Shown in pieces: positions 43,954 through 52,244 of a DNA stretch of 64,000 nucleotides. The stretch's first letter is position 1, and each line of letters starts with the position of its first letter. The stretch spans positions 372,001-436,000 of the forward strand of contig NZ_JACHFM010000001.1 in the NCBI RefSeq assembly GCF_014201905.1, written 5' to 3'. The position numbers and the translations under genes were made by a program. Below the pieces are notes generated by a model. The model ran no database searches, was not told the origin of the DNA, and saw only the letters and a list, made by a program, of their open reading frames with translations. Source of the stretch: Amaricoccus macauensis (GTDB taxonomy: Bacteria > Pseudomonadota > Alphaproteobacteria > Rhodobacterales > Rhodobacteraceae).

Positions 43954-45120
43954 ATGCCATACGACAGCCGCAACGCGCAACCGGGCGAGATCGTGCTCGC
44001 CAACGCCCGCCTGATCCTCGCCGGGGAGACGGTGACGGGCAGCGTCGTGGTGCGTGGCGGGCTGATCGCCGGGCTCGACACCGGCGCGGGCGTGCCGCCC
44101 GGCGCGCTCGACTGCGAGGGCGACCTGCTCGCACCCGGGCTGATCGAACTGCACACCGACAATCTGGAGCGCCACATCGAGCCGCGCCGCGACGTCGCGT
44201 GGCCGCACGCCGCCGCGATCGTCGCCCACGACGCCGAGCTTGCCGGCTGCGGCATCACCACCGTCTTCGACGCGCTCCGCGCCGGCTCGCTCACTGACCC
44301 GCAACGCGGGTACCGCCCCTACGCCCGGGCGCTTGCGACCGAGATCGCGGAGCTCCGGCGCGCGGGCGCGCTCCGGATCTCGCACCGGCTGCACCTCCGG
44401 GCCGAGACCTGTTCCGAGACGCTGACCGAAGAGCTTGCGGCCTTCGGCCCGGAGGACGAGGTGGGCATCCTCAGCCTGATGGACCACACTCCCGGCCAGC
44501 GGCAGTTCCGCGACCTCGCCCTGCTGCGCGCCTACACCATGGGCCGCCGCTCGGTCACTGACGCGGAGTTCGACGCGCTCATCGCCGATCGCCTCGCGCT
44601 TTCCGCGCGCTTTCGGGCCGGACACGAAGCGGCCGCGGTCGCCGCCGCCAGGCGGCTCGGCGCGACGCTCGCGAGCCACGACGACACGACGCCGGAACAG
44701 GTGGCGATCTCGGCCGCGCACGGCAGCCGCATCGCCGAGTTCCCGACCACACACGAGGCCGCCCGCGCCTGCCGCGAGGCGGGCATCGCCGTGATGATGG
44801 GGGCGCCGAACCTCATACGCGGCGCCTCGCACTCGGGCAATGCCGCGGCGATGGCGCTGGCGGAGGCCGGGCTTCTCGACATCCTGTCGTCGGACTACGT
44901 GCCGGCGAGCCTGCTTCTCGCCGCTGTCCGGCTCGGAGAGGCGCGGGGCGAGCTTGCGGCCGGCTTTGCCACCGTCACCGCCGCGCCCGCCGCGGCCGCC
45001 GGCCTCACTGACCGTGGCCGCCTCGCACCGGGGCTTCGGGCCGATCTGCTGCGGGTGCGCATGGTCGGCGGCTTGCCGCTGCCGCGCGGCGTCTGGGTCG
45101 CGGGCAGCCGGGTCGCCTGA
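43954..45120 (+). CDS. phnM: Alpha-D-ribose 1-methylphosphonate 5-triphosphate diphosphatase
   Basis: A 388-residue amidohydrolase-fold enzyme. It cleaves pyrophosphate from ribose 1-alkylphosphonate 5-triphosphate in the C-P lyase pathway. The metal-binding motif is PGLIELHTDNLERHIEPR. Further family blocks are EVGILSLMDHTPGQRQFRD, LASHDDTTPEQV and GAPNLIRGASHSGN, then DILSSDYVPASLL. It is divergent from the DUF1045 gene by 37 bases, with weak ribosome sites on both sides. No other C-P lyase genes (phnG-L) are in the window. Confidence 0.94.
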   Translation: MPYDSRNAQPGEIVLANARLILAGETVTGSVVVRGGLIAGLDTGAGVPPGALDCEGDLLAPGLIELHTDNLERHIEPRRDVAWPHAAAIVAHDAELAGCGITTVFDALRAGSLTDPQRGYRPYARALATEIAELRRAGALRISHRLHLRAETCSETLTEELAAFGPEDEVGILSLMDHTPGQRQFRDLALLRAYTMGRRSVTDAEFDALIADRLALSARFRAGHEAAAVAAARRLGATLASHDDTTPEQVAISAAHGSRIAEFPTTHEAARACREAGIAVMMGAPNLIRGASHSGNAAAMALAEAGLLDILSSDYVPASLLLAAVRLGEARGELAAGFATVTAAPAAAAGLTDRGRLAPGLRADLLRVRMVGGLPLPRGVWVAGSRVA

Positions 45121-45121
45121 G

Positions 45122-45898
45122 ATGCTCTCCTATCAGCACGCCTACCACGCCGGCGGCCCGGCGGACCTTCACAAGCACATCGTCCTCGCCGAGCTCATCG
45201 CCCGGCTGACCGTGAAGCCACGGGCGATTTCCTATCTCGAGACCCACGCCGGGCGCGGGCTCTACGACCTCACCGCCGCGGAGACGCTGAAGACCGGTGA
45301 GGCGGCGCAGGGGATCGAGCGGCTCGCCCCCTCACCCGCGGCGACGCCCTTCGGTCGGGCGATCGCGGCGGTGCGCGCGGCCGCCGGCCCGACCGCCTAT
45401 CCGGGCTCGCCCGCCATCGCCCGGGCGCTGCTCCGGCCACAGGACAGCCTCACGCTCATGGAGCTGCACCCGGCCGAACACGCGGCGCTGCGCAAGGCGC
45501 TGGCCGGGCCGGGCGTCGCGATCCACCGGCGGGACGGGCTGGAGGGCGGGCTCGCGCTGGCGCCGATGACGCCGCGGCGCGGGCTGGTGCTGGTCGATCC
45601 GAGCTATGAGGTGAAGTCCGAGTACACTGAGGTCGCCGGCTTCGTCCGCAGGCTTGTGGCGAAATGGCCGGAGGTCGCGGTCCTCGTCTGGTACCCGCTC
45701 CTGCCGGCCGGGCGGCACCGCGAACTGATCACGGGTCTGCACCCGCTCGCGGTGCGCGTCGATGAGGTGCGCTTCGACCCGGAGCCCGTGCGCGGGATGA
45801 CCGGCTCCGGGCTCGCGCTCCTGAACGCGCCGCACGGGGCGGAGGCCGCGTTCCGCGCGGCCCGGGAGCAGGCCGCGCCCATCCTCGTGCCGGTCTAG
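45122..45898 (+). CDS. rlmJ: 23S rRNA (adenine2030-N6)-methyltransferase RlmJ
   Basis: A 258-residue Rossmann-fold methyltransferase. The family start LSYQHAYHAGGPADLHKH is followed by SYLETHAGRGLYDL (SAM site) and the catalytic DPSYE, the usual DPPY with a Pro-to-Ser change. It modifies A2030 in 23S rRNA. Its ATG is one base after the phnM stop, so the two share a transcript without a functional link. Its stop overlaps that of the convergent galE on a CTAG palindrome. Confidence 0.9.
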   Translation: MLSYQHAYHAGGPADLHKHIVLAELIARLTVKPRAISYLETHAGRGLYDLTAAETLKTGEAAQGIERLAPSPAATPFGRAIAAVRAAAGPTAYPGSPAIARALLRPQDSLTLMELHPAEHAALRKALAGPGVAIHRRDGLEGGLALAPMTPRRGLVLVDPSYEVKSEYTEVAGFVRRLVAKWPEVAVLVWYPLLPAGRHRELITGLHPLAVRVDEVRFDPEPVRGMTGSGLALLNAPHGAEAAFRAAREQAAPILVPV

Positions 45899-46917
45899 CG
45901 CGCCGGCAGCATCAGCTTGCTCTGGAACGCCCAGTGATCGGCGCACATGGCGTCGAGATCAAGCGTCGCGCGCCAGCCGAGCAGTGCCTCGGCCCGGCGG
46001 GGATCGGCGACGCATTCGGCCACGTCGCCCGGCCGACGGCCGACGATCTCGCACGGGATCTCGCGCCCCGACGCGCGGGCGAACGCCGCCACCGCCTCGA
46101 GCACGCTGTACCCCCGGCCGCAGCCGAGGTTGAGGGCGAGGTTCTGCCCCTGCCCCTCGCCCCGCATCAGGAAGTCGAGCGCCGCCAGATGGCCCCGCGC
46201 CAGATCGACCACATGGATGTAGTCGCGCACCCCGGTGCCGTCCGGCGTCGGATAGTCGTCGCCGAAAACCCGCAGCCGCGGGCGCACGCCCGCCGCGGTC
46301 TGGGCGATGTAGGGGAAGAGATTGTTCGGTGTGCCGCGCGGGTTCTCTCCGATCGCTGCCGAAGCATGCGCCCCGACCGGATTGAAGTAGCGCAGCGACA
46401 TGGAGGCGAAGGCTGGCCACGCGATCGCGAGATCGTCGAGCAGCGCCTCGGTGAAGAGCTTGGTCCGCCCGTAAGGGCTCGTCGCCCGGAGCGGTGCGGT
46501 CTCGTCGATCGGATTGCGTTCGGGCGTGCCGTAGACCGTGGCCGACGAGGAGAAGACCAGCCGCGTCACGTCATGGCGCTGCATCGCCCGCAGGAGCGTC
46601 GTCGCGCCGTTGAAATTCACGTCGTAGTAGTCGACCGGCTGCTCGACCGACTCGCCCACCGCCTTCAGCCCCGCGAGATGCACCACCGCGTCCGGCCTGT
46701 GGCTCTCGAACAGCTGATCCAGAAGCGCCGGGTCGCGGATGTCGCCCCGGACGAGCTCCGGCGTGCCGAGGCCGAGCGAGGAGATTCGCGACAGGACGCC
46801 CGCATCGGCGTTCGAGAAGTCGTCGAGGATGACCACGCGCCAGCCCGCGCCGAGCAGTTCGGTCACCACGTGCGACCCGATGTAGCCGGCGCCGCCGGTA
46901 GCAAGAACAGTCGGCAT
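45895..46917 (-). CDS. galE: UDP-glucose 4-epimerase
   Basis: A 340-residue extended SDR that interconverts UDP-glucose and UDP-galactose. It has NAD site TGGAGYIGSH, the FSSSATVYG serine motif and the SPYGRTK active site. GTGVRDYIHVVDLARGH and the ending block RRPGDVAECVADPRRA are typical of GalE. The ATG at 46917 is preferred over an upstream one at 46935, which adds only MSIRGT. The gene is flanked upstream by the Pro-Ala-rich protein gene and a terminator. Confidence 0.95.
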   Translation of the reverse strand: MPTVLATGGAGYIGSHVVTELLGAGWRVVILDDFSNADAGVLSRISSLGLGTPELVRGDIRDPALLDQLFESHRPDAVVHLAGLKAVGESVEQPVDYYDVNFNGATTLLRAMQRHDVTRLVFSSSATVYGTPERNPIDETAPLRATSPYGRTKLFTEALLDDLAIAWPAFASMSLRYFNPVGAHASAAIGENPRGTPNNLFPYIAQTAAGVRPRLRVFGDDYPTPDGTGVRDYIHVVDLARGHLAALDFLMRGEGQGQNLALNLGCGRGYSVLEAVAAFARASGREIPCEIVGRRPGDVAECVADPRRAEALLGWRATLDLDAMCADHWAFQSKLMLPAR

Positions 46918-46946
46918 GGTACCTCGTATACTCAAGAAACAATGAA

Positions 46947-46973
46947 GGGGTGCGCGCTTCTCGCGCGCACCCC
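46947..46973 (-). terminator. Probable terminator between the Pro-Ala protein gene and galE
   Basis: A perfect 11-bp GC-rich stem (46947-46957 with 46963-46973) has a five-base loop, followed on the leftward strand by TTCATTGTTTCTT. It lies 92 nt past the Pro-Ala gene stop and 30 nt before galE, so galE probably has its own promoter between hairpin and start or is reached by read-through. Confidence 0.6.
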
Positions 46974-47064
46974 ATGAGTTAGCCGATCTGCCCGGCGCGG
47001 GAAAGCCACGTGCATGGGTGACTTACCGTGTCTCTTGCGGTCGCCCTGGCCCGTCGGGTCAAGG

Positions 47065-47361
47065 TCAGGGCTTCGGCGCCTCCGGGGTGGCCGGAGCTGC
47101 CGGTTCGGGCGTCGCCGGAGCAGGCGCCATGGTGGCCGGCGGGGTCGCCGGAGCCGGCTCGGTCGCGGCGGGCGCAGGAGCAGGAGCAGGAGCAGGCTCA
47201 GCCGGCGCAGGAGCCGGAGCAGGCTCGGCCGGGGCCGGAGCAGGCGCCGTTTCGGTCGCTGGCGGTGGGGGCGCTGGTGCCGGTTCCGGCTTCGAGCCCA
47301 TGAAGAAATAGATCGCCAGGACGACGACGATTATGCCGACGATCCAGTACCATGTTTTCAT
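47065..47361 (-). CDS. Small membrane-anchored Pro-Ala-rich protein
   Basis: A 98-residue protein. Residues 3-21 form one transmembrane helix (WYWIVGIIVVVLAIYFFMG). The rest is almost wholly Ala, Pro, Glu and Thr in repeats of EPAPAPAPA and similar, ending PEAPKP. GGAGGAAA precedes the ATG at 47361. The orientation is likely N-in with a stiff polyproline-like arm in the periplasm, reminiscent of the TonB spacer but with no TonB C-terminal domain. The repeat DNA is internally near-identical and so prone to length change. Function unknown. Confidence 0.75.
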   Translation of the reverse strand: MKTWYWIVGIIVVVLAIYFFMGSKPEPAPAPPPPATETAPAPAPAEPAPAPAPAEPAPAPAPAPAATEPAPATPPATMAPAPATPEPAAPATPEAPKP

Positions 47362-47562
47362 GCGGTTTCCTCCACCGAGAGTTAAGGGATGACTTATCCC
47401 CGTGCACCCGGGCAACGACTGACCCGGATGCCGGGTTGCAGAGTGTGGAGTCATTCCCCGGTGAGCAAGCCGGAAACGACCGGTCGCCCTCCGACTTTGC
47501 GGCCATCGGCCCAGGTTGTGGATCTTCACTTGTGCTTCGATGTGCACTATTGTCTCGTTGGA

Positions 47563-47597
47563 GGACCGGGGTAGCAGCCCCGGTCCCTTTATCCTTT
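47563..47597 (+). promoter_or_regulatory. infC leader hairpin with T-rich tail
   Basis: A perfect 9-bp stem (GGACCGGGG 47563-47571, CCCCGGTCC 47578-47586) has a six-base loop and is followed by CTTTATCCTTT, resembling an intrinsic terminator. It sits only 26 bases before the infC ribosome site, so it may act as an attenuator or mRNA-stability element in the infC leader. It could also end an upstream transcript. Confidence 0.5.
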
Positions 47598-47622
47598 GCA
47601 ACGATCAGAAGGACGGCAGACC

Positions 47623-48168
47623 ATAGCCCGCAGACCGCACAACGCGCCCCCGACGCGCGACACTGGCCCTCGCGTGAACGAGCGCATCCGCGCGCCGGAA
47701 ATCCGGCTCATCGGCGCGGAAGGTGAGAACATCGGCGTCATCACTCCCGACCGCGCCATGTCGCTGGCCGTCGAGGCCGGCTTGGATCTCGTGGAGATCT
47801 CGCCGAACGCGACCCCCCCGGTTGCCAAGATCATGGATTTCGGAAAGTACAAGTACGAAACCCAGAAGAAGGAATCCGAGGCGCGGAAGAAGCAGAAGAT
47901 CATCGAGATCAAGGAGATCAAGTTCCGCCCGAACACCGACACGCATGACTACGAGGTCAAGATGCGCTCGGTGATGAAGTTCCTTGAGGGCGGCGACAAG
48001 GTCAAGATCACACTGCGTTTCCGAGGCCGCGAGATGGCGCACGCCGAGCTTGGCCGCAAGCTGCTCGAGAAGGTGGCCGAGGACGTGGTCGAGCTCGGCA
48101 AGGTCGAGGCGATTCCGCGTCTCGAGGGTCGGCAGATGGTCATGATGATCAACCCGGTGAAGCACTGA
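47623..48168 (+). CDS. infC: Translation initiation factor IF-3, apparent ATA start codon
   Basis: A 181-residue IF-3. The N-domain has [25 protein letters not shown] and the C-domain [22 protein letters not shown]. It keeps initiation accurate by rejecting non-standard start codons. The family N-terminus ARRPHNAPP follows an ATA codon at 47623 that has AAGGA nine bases upstream. No ATG, GTG or TTG stands at that place, the nearest being a TTG at 47596 before the ribosome site. IF-3 genes elsewhere use AUU or AUC for self-regulation, so ATA is credible. The usual rpmI-rplT do not follow. Confidence 0.93.
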   Translation: MARRPHNAPPTRDTGPRVNERIRAPEIRLIGAEGENIGVITPDRAMSLAVEAGLDLVEISPNATPPVAKIMDFGKYKYETQKKESEARKKQKIIEIKEIKFRPNTDTHDYEVKMRSVMKFLEGGDKVKITLRFRGREMAHAELGRKLLEKVAEDVVELGKVEAIPRLEGRQMVMMINPVKH

Positions 48169-48257
48169 TCCGGCAGCCACGCGCATAACGGGCCCCACGC
48201 CGGGACGGGCGGGGGGCAGAATGCCCGACGCGCGGCTCGGGGGGGACCTGCGGCAGC

Positions 48258-49619
48258 ATGACGATTCTCACGCCCTCTGCCGCGGCCGTCGGCCCCCGAC
48301 TGCTGCACTTCTGGCTCGCGCTTTTCCGCCTGTCGTGGCCGGTGGTGCTCAATCGCGCCGGCCTCGTGCTCATGGGCGTGGTGAGCATGGTCCTCGTCGG
48401 CCGGTACGACACGGCGGCGCTGGCCGGGTTCGCCCTCGGTAACGCCGTGGTGATGCCGGTGCTGGTCGCCGGCATCGGTTGTCTCGTTGGCATCATCGCC
48501 GTCACTGCCCGGGAGCATGGCGCGACCGACGGCGGAACTGCGGCGATCGCGCTCCGCGGCCTGCACTGGTCCGTGGCGATCGGCCTCGCCGGCAGCGTGC
48601 TGGCGCTGTTCTCCGGCCCGATGCTCGGCCTCATCGGCCAGGAGCCGGCGCTGGTGGCGTCGGGCTCGCGTGTCGCGATCTATCTCGCGCCGGGCGTGCT
48701 TCTGCATCTCGTCTTCGTCGCAGCGACCTTCTGGCTGGAAGGCGTCGGACGGACCCGGCCCGGCCTCGTGGCCATGGCCGGCGCGAACGTCGTCAACCTC
48801 GGCCTGAGCTGGCTCCTGATCGGCGGCCGGCTCGGCGCGCCGGAGATGGGCGCCGAGGGGGCCGCGCTCGCCACTTCCCTCTCCCGGCTGGTGATGATCG
48901 TGGTCTTCATCGGCTGGCTCCTGCGCCTGCCGGAGTTCGCGCCCTTTCGCGGCAAGTTCCGCCTCTGGGGCCCGGGCGGCTGGGCCGCGGGCGCCGAGAT
49001 GCGCCGCATCGGCCTCGCGGGCGGTGCCGCGTTCTTCCTCGAGACCATGGCCTTCGCCACGATGGCACAGGCCGCGGGCCTTCTCGGCCCGACACCGCTC
49101 GCCGCGTATTCGATCCTGCACAACATCGAGACCACGGTCTTCATGGTGGCGCTCGGTCTCTCCGTCGGCACCGCCGTGCACATCGGACAGGCGGCAGGCT
49201 CCGGCGACCGGGCACAGGCCGGCTTCGCCGGCTATGCCGGAGCGGCCGCGGCGGTCATCCTCGCGGCCCTCATCGGCCTCGCCCTCCTCGCGGCGGCACC
49301 GTCGGTGGTCGGCTTCTACAGCGCCGATCCCGCGCTCATCGCCCGTGCCGCGCCAATCATGGCGCTCCTCGCCCTCTCGATGACCTTCGACGCGGGCCAG
49401 GTGGTGTTCGGGCAGGCGACCCGCGCCCTCGGCGACGGCTGGGGCACGACGCTCTGCTACATGGGCGCGTTCTGGGGGGTCATGGTGCCGCTCGGGCTCG
49501 TCCTCGCGTTCGCGACCCCGCTGGCCGAGGGAGGTCTCTTCATCGGCACCGCCGCCGGCTGCATCGCCGCGGCGGCCCTTCTCGGCCTCCGCTTTCGCTA
49601 CCTTCTGAAGCGAGTCTGA
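48258..49619 (+). CDS. MATE-family multidrug/toxin efflux transporter
   Basis: A 453-residue membrane protein with twelve predicted helices in two six-helix halves, the MATE/NorM layout. Recognisable blocks are FRLSWPVVLNRAGLVLMGVVSMVLVGRYDTAALAG and, in the second half, the FFLETMAFATMAQAAG and LSVGTAVHIGQAAGSGD segments. It would export cationic drugs or metabolites in exchange for H+ or Na+. Two bases after its stop begins the acyltransferase gene. Confidence 0.92.
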   Translation: MTILTPSAAAVGPRLLHFWLALFRLSWPVVLNRAGLVLMGVVSMVLVGRYDTAALAGFALGNAVVMPVLVAGIGCLVGIIAVTAREHGATDGGTAAIALRGLHWSVAIGLAGSVLALFSGPMLGLIGQEPALVASGSRVAIYLAPGVLLHLVFVAATFWLEGVGRTRPGLVAMAGANVVNLGLSWLLIGGRLGAPEMGAEGAALATSLSRLVMIVVFIGWLLRLPEFAPFRGKFRLWGPGGWAAGAEMRRIGLAGGAAFFLETMAFATMAQAAGLLGPTPLAAYSILHNIETTVFMVALGLSVGTAVHIGQAAGSGDRAQAGFAGYAGAAAAVILAALIGLALLAAAPSVVGFYSADPALIARAAPIMALLALSMTFDAGQVVFGQATRALGDGWGTTLCYMGAFWGVMVPLGLVLAFATPLAEGGLFIGTAAGCIAAAALLGLRFRYLLKRV

Positions 49620-49621
49620 TC

Positions 49622-50497
49622 ATGGCGACCACACGCCGCCCCGCCGTCGATTTCCTGACGTGGTTTCCACAGGCCGCGGTTCTCGGGATCCTGCGTGCCC
49701 TGCCCTACCGCGCCCGCCTCGCCACCGGTTCGGCGCTGCTGCGGACCGCCGTCGCCTGCTCCGCCGGTCTGCGACGGCGCATCGACCGCAACCTCGCGAT
49801 GATCTTCCCCGAAAAGCCCGAAGCCGAGCGGATCGCGATCCGCCGGCAGACCGCCGATACCTTCGGGCGCACCTTCACCGAGACCTTCACCGCCCGCGCC
49901 TTTCAGGCCCGCGCCCCATGGAGCGAGCCCGCCGGCCCCGGCTGGGACGCGCTGCAGGCGACGCTTGCCGAGGGCAGGGGCGCGCTCCTCGTCGGCGGCC
50001 ACTTCGGCCAGTGGGAAGCGGTGCGCGGCGCGCTCAAGGCACGCGGCATCGAGGTCGGCGCCCTCTACCGCCCGCTCAACAATCCGTGGGCGGAGGAGAC
50101 ATATATCGACAACATGAGCTTCCACGGCTCGCCGATGCTGCCGCGCGGCCGCGAAGGAATGAAGGAACTCATCCGCCACCTGAAGAGCGGCGGCGTCGTG
50201 GCGGTCCTGCTCGACCAGTACGTGCTCGACGGCACGCCCATCGACTTCGTCGGCCAGCCCGCCCCCACCGGCACCGCCGTCGCCGCCCTCGCGGCACGCT
50301 TCAAGGTGCCGATGATCCCGGCCTATGGCACGCGCCAGCCGGACGGCGAGCACATCGCCATCGACTTCGAGGCTCCGCTCGTCCCCGGCACTCCGGAGGA
50401 GATGACGCAGGCCGCCGCTGACAGCCTCTCGGCCCGCATCCGCCAGCACCCCGGCCAGTACTACTGGTTTCACCGGCGCTGGAAGAAGCGGATGTAG
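49622..50497 (+). CDS. Lipid A/lysophospholipid-type acyltransferase (LpxL/HtrB superfamily)
   Basis: A 291-residue acyltransferase. The catalytic HX4E-type motif is GGHFGQWEAV near residue 125. GALYRPLNNPWAEE, GVVAVLLDQYVLDG and the C-terminal HPGQYYWFHRRWKK are typical of LpxL/LpxM-type proteins, which add secondary acyl chains to lipid A at the inner membrane. It is coupled to the MATE gene by a two-base gap. The exact acceptor is not certain. Confidence 0.9.
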   Translation: MATTRRPAVDFLTWFPQAAVLGILRALPYRARLATGSALLRTAVACSAGLRRRIDRNLAMIFPEKPEAERIAIRRQTADTFGRTFTETFTARAFQARAPWSEPAGPGWDALQATLAEGRGALLVGGHFGQWEAVRGALKARGIEVGALYRPLNNPWAEETYIDNMSFHGSPMLPRGREGMKELIRHLKSGGVVAVLLDQYVLDGTPIDFVGQPAPTGTAVAALAARFKVPMIPAYGTRQPDGEHIAIDFEAPLVPGTPEEMTQAAADSLSARIRQHPGQYYWFHRRWKKRM

Positions 50498-50736
50498 GAC
50501 AGTATACTGGACCTGCAAAAATCGCCACCTCGGAGATCTTGGCAGTCCGCTCTTTCCCTCAGGTTGATCCGGCCCTCGCCGGATCGACTTCCAGTCATAC
50601 CCGTCTCTCGCCTGCTGCCGTTTTGTGCTTCCTTCATAAGCAGTTCAACCATATTTGATGGCTGCAGATATTGGCCTGACCTCACCAAAAATCCAGAAAT
50701 TGGCAGCGCATCCGCGCCGGTTGCAGGAGGCTTCCC
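50498..50736. other. AT-richer intergenic region
   Basis: It contains an 8-bp hairpin (GATCCGGC 50566-50573 with GCCGGATC 50578-50585), possibly a weak terminator for the acyltransferase transcript though it has no T-run, and an AT-rich tract at about 50620-50700 that may carry the next promoter. No gene is seen. Confidence 0.4.
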
Positions 50737-51096
50737 ATGACACGCCTGGCGCTCGCCATCTACGTGCTCGCCGGACTGGTATTCAATACCGCGCTTCTCG
50801 CGCTGCTCTGGAGTCTCGTCGGCTGGATAAGCCTGGCGGTCGTCGCCGGGGCCGCAGCGCTGTGCCTCGTTTCACTGCTGTTCCTGACGCGCGCGACGGC
50901 CAGCCCGGCGGCGTCTTCAACAGATGCAGTCCACCCTCCCGCGGCAGCATCATCGCAGGCAGGCCAAGAGCCCGCGGACCGGCCGCCGCGCCGTGCCCCC
51001 GGCATCGAACCTCCCGGCCGCAGCACCGTCCTGGTCTGCCGGAGTCGGGAGGCGGAGGTCAGCGCCGCCAAGCGACCGTCACCACCGCAAGGATGA
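50737..51096 (+). CDS. Small hypothetical membrane protein
   Basis: A 119-residue frame with GCAGGAGG seven bases before the ATG. Two hydrophobic helices (LALAIYVLAGLVFNTALLALLW and SLAVVAGAAALCLVSLLFL) are followed by a disordered Pro/Ala/Arg-rich tail. No family is recognised. The good ribosome site and helix pair support a real gene, but the tail may be overextended by GC-rich chance reading. Confidence 0.5.
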   Translation: MTRLALAIYVLAGLVFNTALLALLWSLVGWISLAVVAGAAALCLVSLLFLTRATASPAASSTDAVHPPAAASSQAGQEPADRPPRRAPGIEPPGRSTVLVCRSREAEVSAAKRPSPPQG

Positions 51097-51183
51097 GCCC
51101 GCACGCCTCGGGCGCCGCGGCCGTGAGGCTCGGGTGACGGTCCGCGAGCCGAAGCTCAAGCCCGCGGGGTCACCGCCCGGTCG

Positions 51184-51744
51184 CTAGAGCCGCGAGTTCC
51201 GCTCGGCGAACGCGGCAAAGCCCGCGACGAAATCGGCCAGCCGGCGGCGGGCCGCCTCGTCGACCATCGCGCCGTCGCTGAACACATCCCCCGCGCGCGA
51301 GACGAGGAGCCGGCCACCCGCCCAGGCGTTGGTGCCGAGCGTGCGCAGGATCGGCAGCCAGGCGGCCTGCGACAGGATGGTCCCGAAACCGCCGGGCGAC
51401 GCGCCGATCACCGCCACCGGCAGCGCCCCGAACACCCGGCCGATGTCGTTCGACGGCCGGCTCAACCAGTCGATCGCGTTCTTGAAGACGCCGGGAATGC
51501 CGTTGTTGTACTCCGGCGTGACGAGCAGCAGTCCGTCCGCCGCGACGATCGCCTCCTTGAGGCGGGTGACGGCCGCGGGGAGCCCCTGAGCGCTCTCCTC
51601 GTCGGCATTGTAGAGCGGAATCCCGTGCAGCGTCTCCGTCGTCAGCGTCGTACCGGCCGGCGCGACCTCGGCCGCGGCCCTTAGCAGTGCCGTGTTGAAG
51701 GAGCCTTGCCGCAGGCTGCCCGAAATCCCGATGATCGTTGCCAT
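51184..51744 (-). CDS. NADPH-dependent FMN reductase family protein
   Basis: A 186-residue flavodoxin-fold oxidoreductase. The phosphate-binding loop is GSLRQGSFN (residues 9-17). The flavin motif is TPEYNNGIPGVFKNAIDWLSRP, followed by ASPGGFGT. These mark the ChrR/YieF-like quinone, chromate or azo reductases. It is a single leftward gene, divergent from the DUF6489 gene, and probably serves redox detoxification. The substrate is unproven. Confidence 0.93.
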   Translation of the reverse strand: MATIIGISGSLRQGSFNTALLRAAAEVAPAGTTLTTETLHGIPLYNADEESAQGLPAAVTRLKEAIVAADGLLLVTPEYNNGIPGVFKNAIDWLSRPSNDIGRVFGALPVAVIGASPGGFGTILSQAAWLPILRTLGTNAWAGGRLLVSRAGDVFSDGAMVDEAARRRLADFVAGFAAFAERNSRL

Positions 51745-51837
51745 TATCCCCCCTCATTGGCCAGTTTCCGGGTTGTCACCCACCCCGGGGCGACCCATCC
51801 TGAAGCAGAAATCCCTCTGAGGACAAGAACCCGCACC

Positions 51838-52071
51838 ATGAAGGTCACGATCGACATCGACTGCACACCCGAAGAGGCGCGCACCTTCCTCGGGCTTCCG
51901 GACGTCAAGCCGATGCAGGAACACATGATGCAGGAGCTGCAGGACCGGATGTCCGCGAGCGTCCGCGCCATGTCGCCCGAGGAGATGATGAAGACCTGGC
52001 TACCCGCCAGCATGGCCGGTCTTGAGCAGATGCAGCAGTTCTTTACCCGGATGGCTTCCGGCAAGGGGTGA
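51838..52071 (+). CDS. DUF6489 family small protein
   Basis: A 77-residue protein that opens MKVTIDIDCTPEEARTFLGL and continues PDVKPMQEHMMQEL, the DUF6489 pattern. It is Met-rich (more than ten Met) and helical at the C-terminal side. The family is confined mostly to alphaproteobacteria and is often seen near phasin or polyhydroxyalkanoate genes elsewhere; no such gene is here. The function is unknown. A strong terminator follows at 52208. Confidence 0.85.
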   Translation: MKVTIDIDCTPEEARTFLGLPDVKPMQEHMMQELQDRMSASVRAMSPEEMMKTWLPASMAGLEQMQQFFTRMASGKG

Positions 52072-52207
52072 AGCGGTTTGCCGGACGATCGCATCGGTCA
52101 AGCGCCGCGCGGCGTGGCTTGCCTGCCCCCCTCAAGCAAAAAGCGAGGAAGCGTCGGAACCATCCTCGCTCTCGGGCGTTAATTGGATCTCACTGTCCCT
52201 CGTACTT

Positions 52208-52242
52208 GCGGCCGGCGCCCTTCGCGTCGGCCGCTTTTTCTT
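52208..52242 (+). terminator. Rho-independent terminator after the DUF6489 gene
   Basis: A 7-bp GC stem (52208-52214 with 52228-52234), extended by three inner pairs, has a short loop and is followed by TTTTTCTT. A second hairpin (GCGAGGA 52143-52149, TCCTCGC 52163-52169) lies upstream. Confidence 0.88.
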
Positions 52243-52244
52243 GC

